Source: Candidatus Culexmicrobium profundum
GTDB taxonomy: Archaea; Thermoproteota; Methanomethylicia; Culexarchaeales; Culexmicrobiaceae
Reading direction: 5' to 3'
Length of the DNA: 6,709 nucleotides
Assembly (NCBI GenBank): GCA_025061245.1
Contig: JANZKD010000096.1
Span: 1-6,709, forward strand
Shown here piece after piece: positions 6,360-6,709 of this stretch (the first letter of the stretch is position 1; every line of letters starts with the position of its first letter). The notes under the pieces were generated by a model. The model made no database searches and was not told the origin of the DNA. It saw only the letters and a program-made list of their open reading frames with translations. The translations under genes and the position numbers were made by a program.

Positions 6360-6709
6360 TTATTTTTCAAAGCTTTTAATCAACGTTAACAATTTTTCTT
6401 TGCCATTCTTTAAAATTGGTTCACCATGACTTGGCAATAGTAGTTCAAAGTCGACAACTTCATATACGTGCTTAATAGCTTCTCTATTCTTTTCTGGATC
6501 TAATGAGTATTGAGTTGGAATTTCAGTTAAAATATTATTTTCATTGACGATTAGATCGCCTATAAATAATGCTTTTTCTGCTGGGTAATAGAGGCAAATG
6601 CTTCCAGGAGTATGTCCAGGTGTATGAATAACTTGTAATCCATAAATTAAATCACCGTCATTAACCTCAACATCTACATCTGTGTGTTTAAACTCGCGTC
6701 CTCTTGGAA
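6360..6709 (-). CDS. Metallo-beta-lactamase-fold hydrolase, C-terminal part (5' end outside window)
   Basis: The minus-strand frame is open from the right edge and gives 115 residues before TAA 6360-6362. It shows the C-terminal motifs of the glyoxalase II-like branch of the MBL fold: HTPGHTPGS (visible residues 28-36, with the metal-binding histidine of GHT), FIGD with the bridging aspartate (Asp51), and PSHGEP with the last histidine (His94). The N-terminal HxHxDH metal site must lie outside the window. The family covers thioester, lactone and nuclease hydrolases, so the substrate cannot be named. The short spacing and compact SHGEP ending suit a stand-alone hydrolase of about 200-220 residues. 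The next gene downstream is the aldolase, separated by a 439-base relic-filled gap, so a shared transcript is doubtful. Confidence 0.9.
   Translation of the reverse strand, partial: PRGREFKHTDVDVEVNDGDLIYGLQVIHTPGHTPGSICLYYPAEKALFIGDLIVNENNILTEIPTQYSLDPEKNREAIKHVYEVVDFELLLPSHGEPILKNGKEKLLTLIKSFEK

Noticed and set aside
1..6709. CRISPR arrays, tRNA or rRNA genes, complete insertion sequences
   Set aside because: No regularly spaced repeats, no tRNA-like T-loop/acceptor pairing, no rRNA-like stretch and no intact transposase were found on either strand.

Overview
The window is AT-rich and looks archaeal. It has TATA-like boxes upstream of genes, short Shine-Dalgarno sites, GTG starts, and a single-chain Fe-S serine dehydratase. 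A hyperthermophilic or thermophilic member of the Thermoproteota/TACK group is a reasonable guess, but no marker gene here fixes the lineage.

Layout: a left-truncated gene for a small membrane protein (2-478, plus strand) runs convergently into everything else, which is all on the minus strand. Read in transcription order from the right edge, the minus-strand genes are: the C-terminal part of a metallo-beta-lactamase-fold hydrolase (6360-6709); a DapA/NanA-superfamily pyruvate-dependent aldolase or dehydratase (5009-5920); a fused L-serine dehydratase (2981-4552); and a two-gene ABC-2 type transporter operon, ATPase (1886-2608) followed by permease (487-1893). The last two overlap by 8 bases and are probably translationally coupled.

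The three gaps longer than 300 bases (2609-2980, 4553-5008, 5921-6359) are not empty. Each holds protein-like but broken reading frames on the minus strand, which I read as gene relics. Two of the gaps also share a diverged direct repeat of about 140 bases with a perfectly conserved 21-base core (2662-2682 and 6161-6181). One relic keeps a plausible N-terminal end and the other a plausible C-terminal end of what may be the same unrecognised gene family. The conserved core contains a TATA-like box that could serve the transporter operon at the first copy.

Functionally, serine dehydratase makes pyruvate from serine, and the aldolase family member uses pyruvate or a 2-keto acid through a Schiff-base lysine. 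A link through pyruvate or 2-keto acid metabolism is possible but rests only on proximity. The transporter has its own promoter region and need not be related. I did not find a clear new defence or mobile system. The most interesting material is the paired relic/repeat structure and the departures of the two enzymes from textbook family members.
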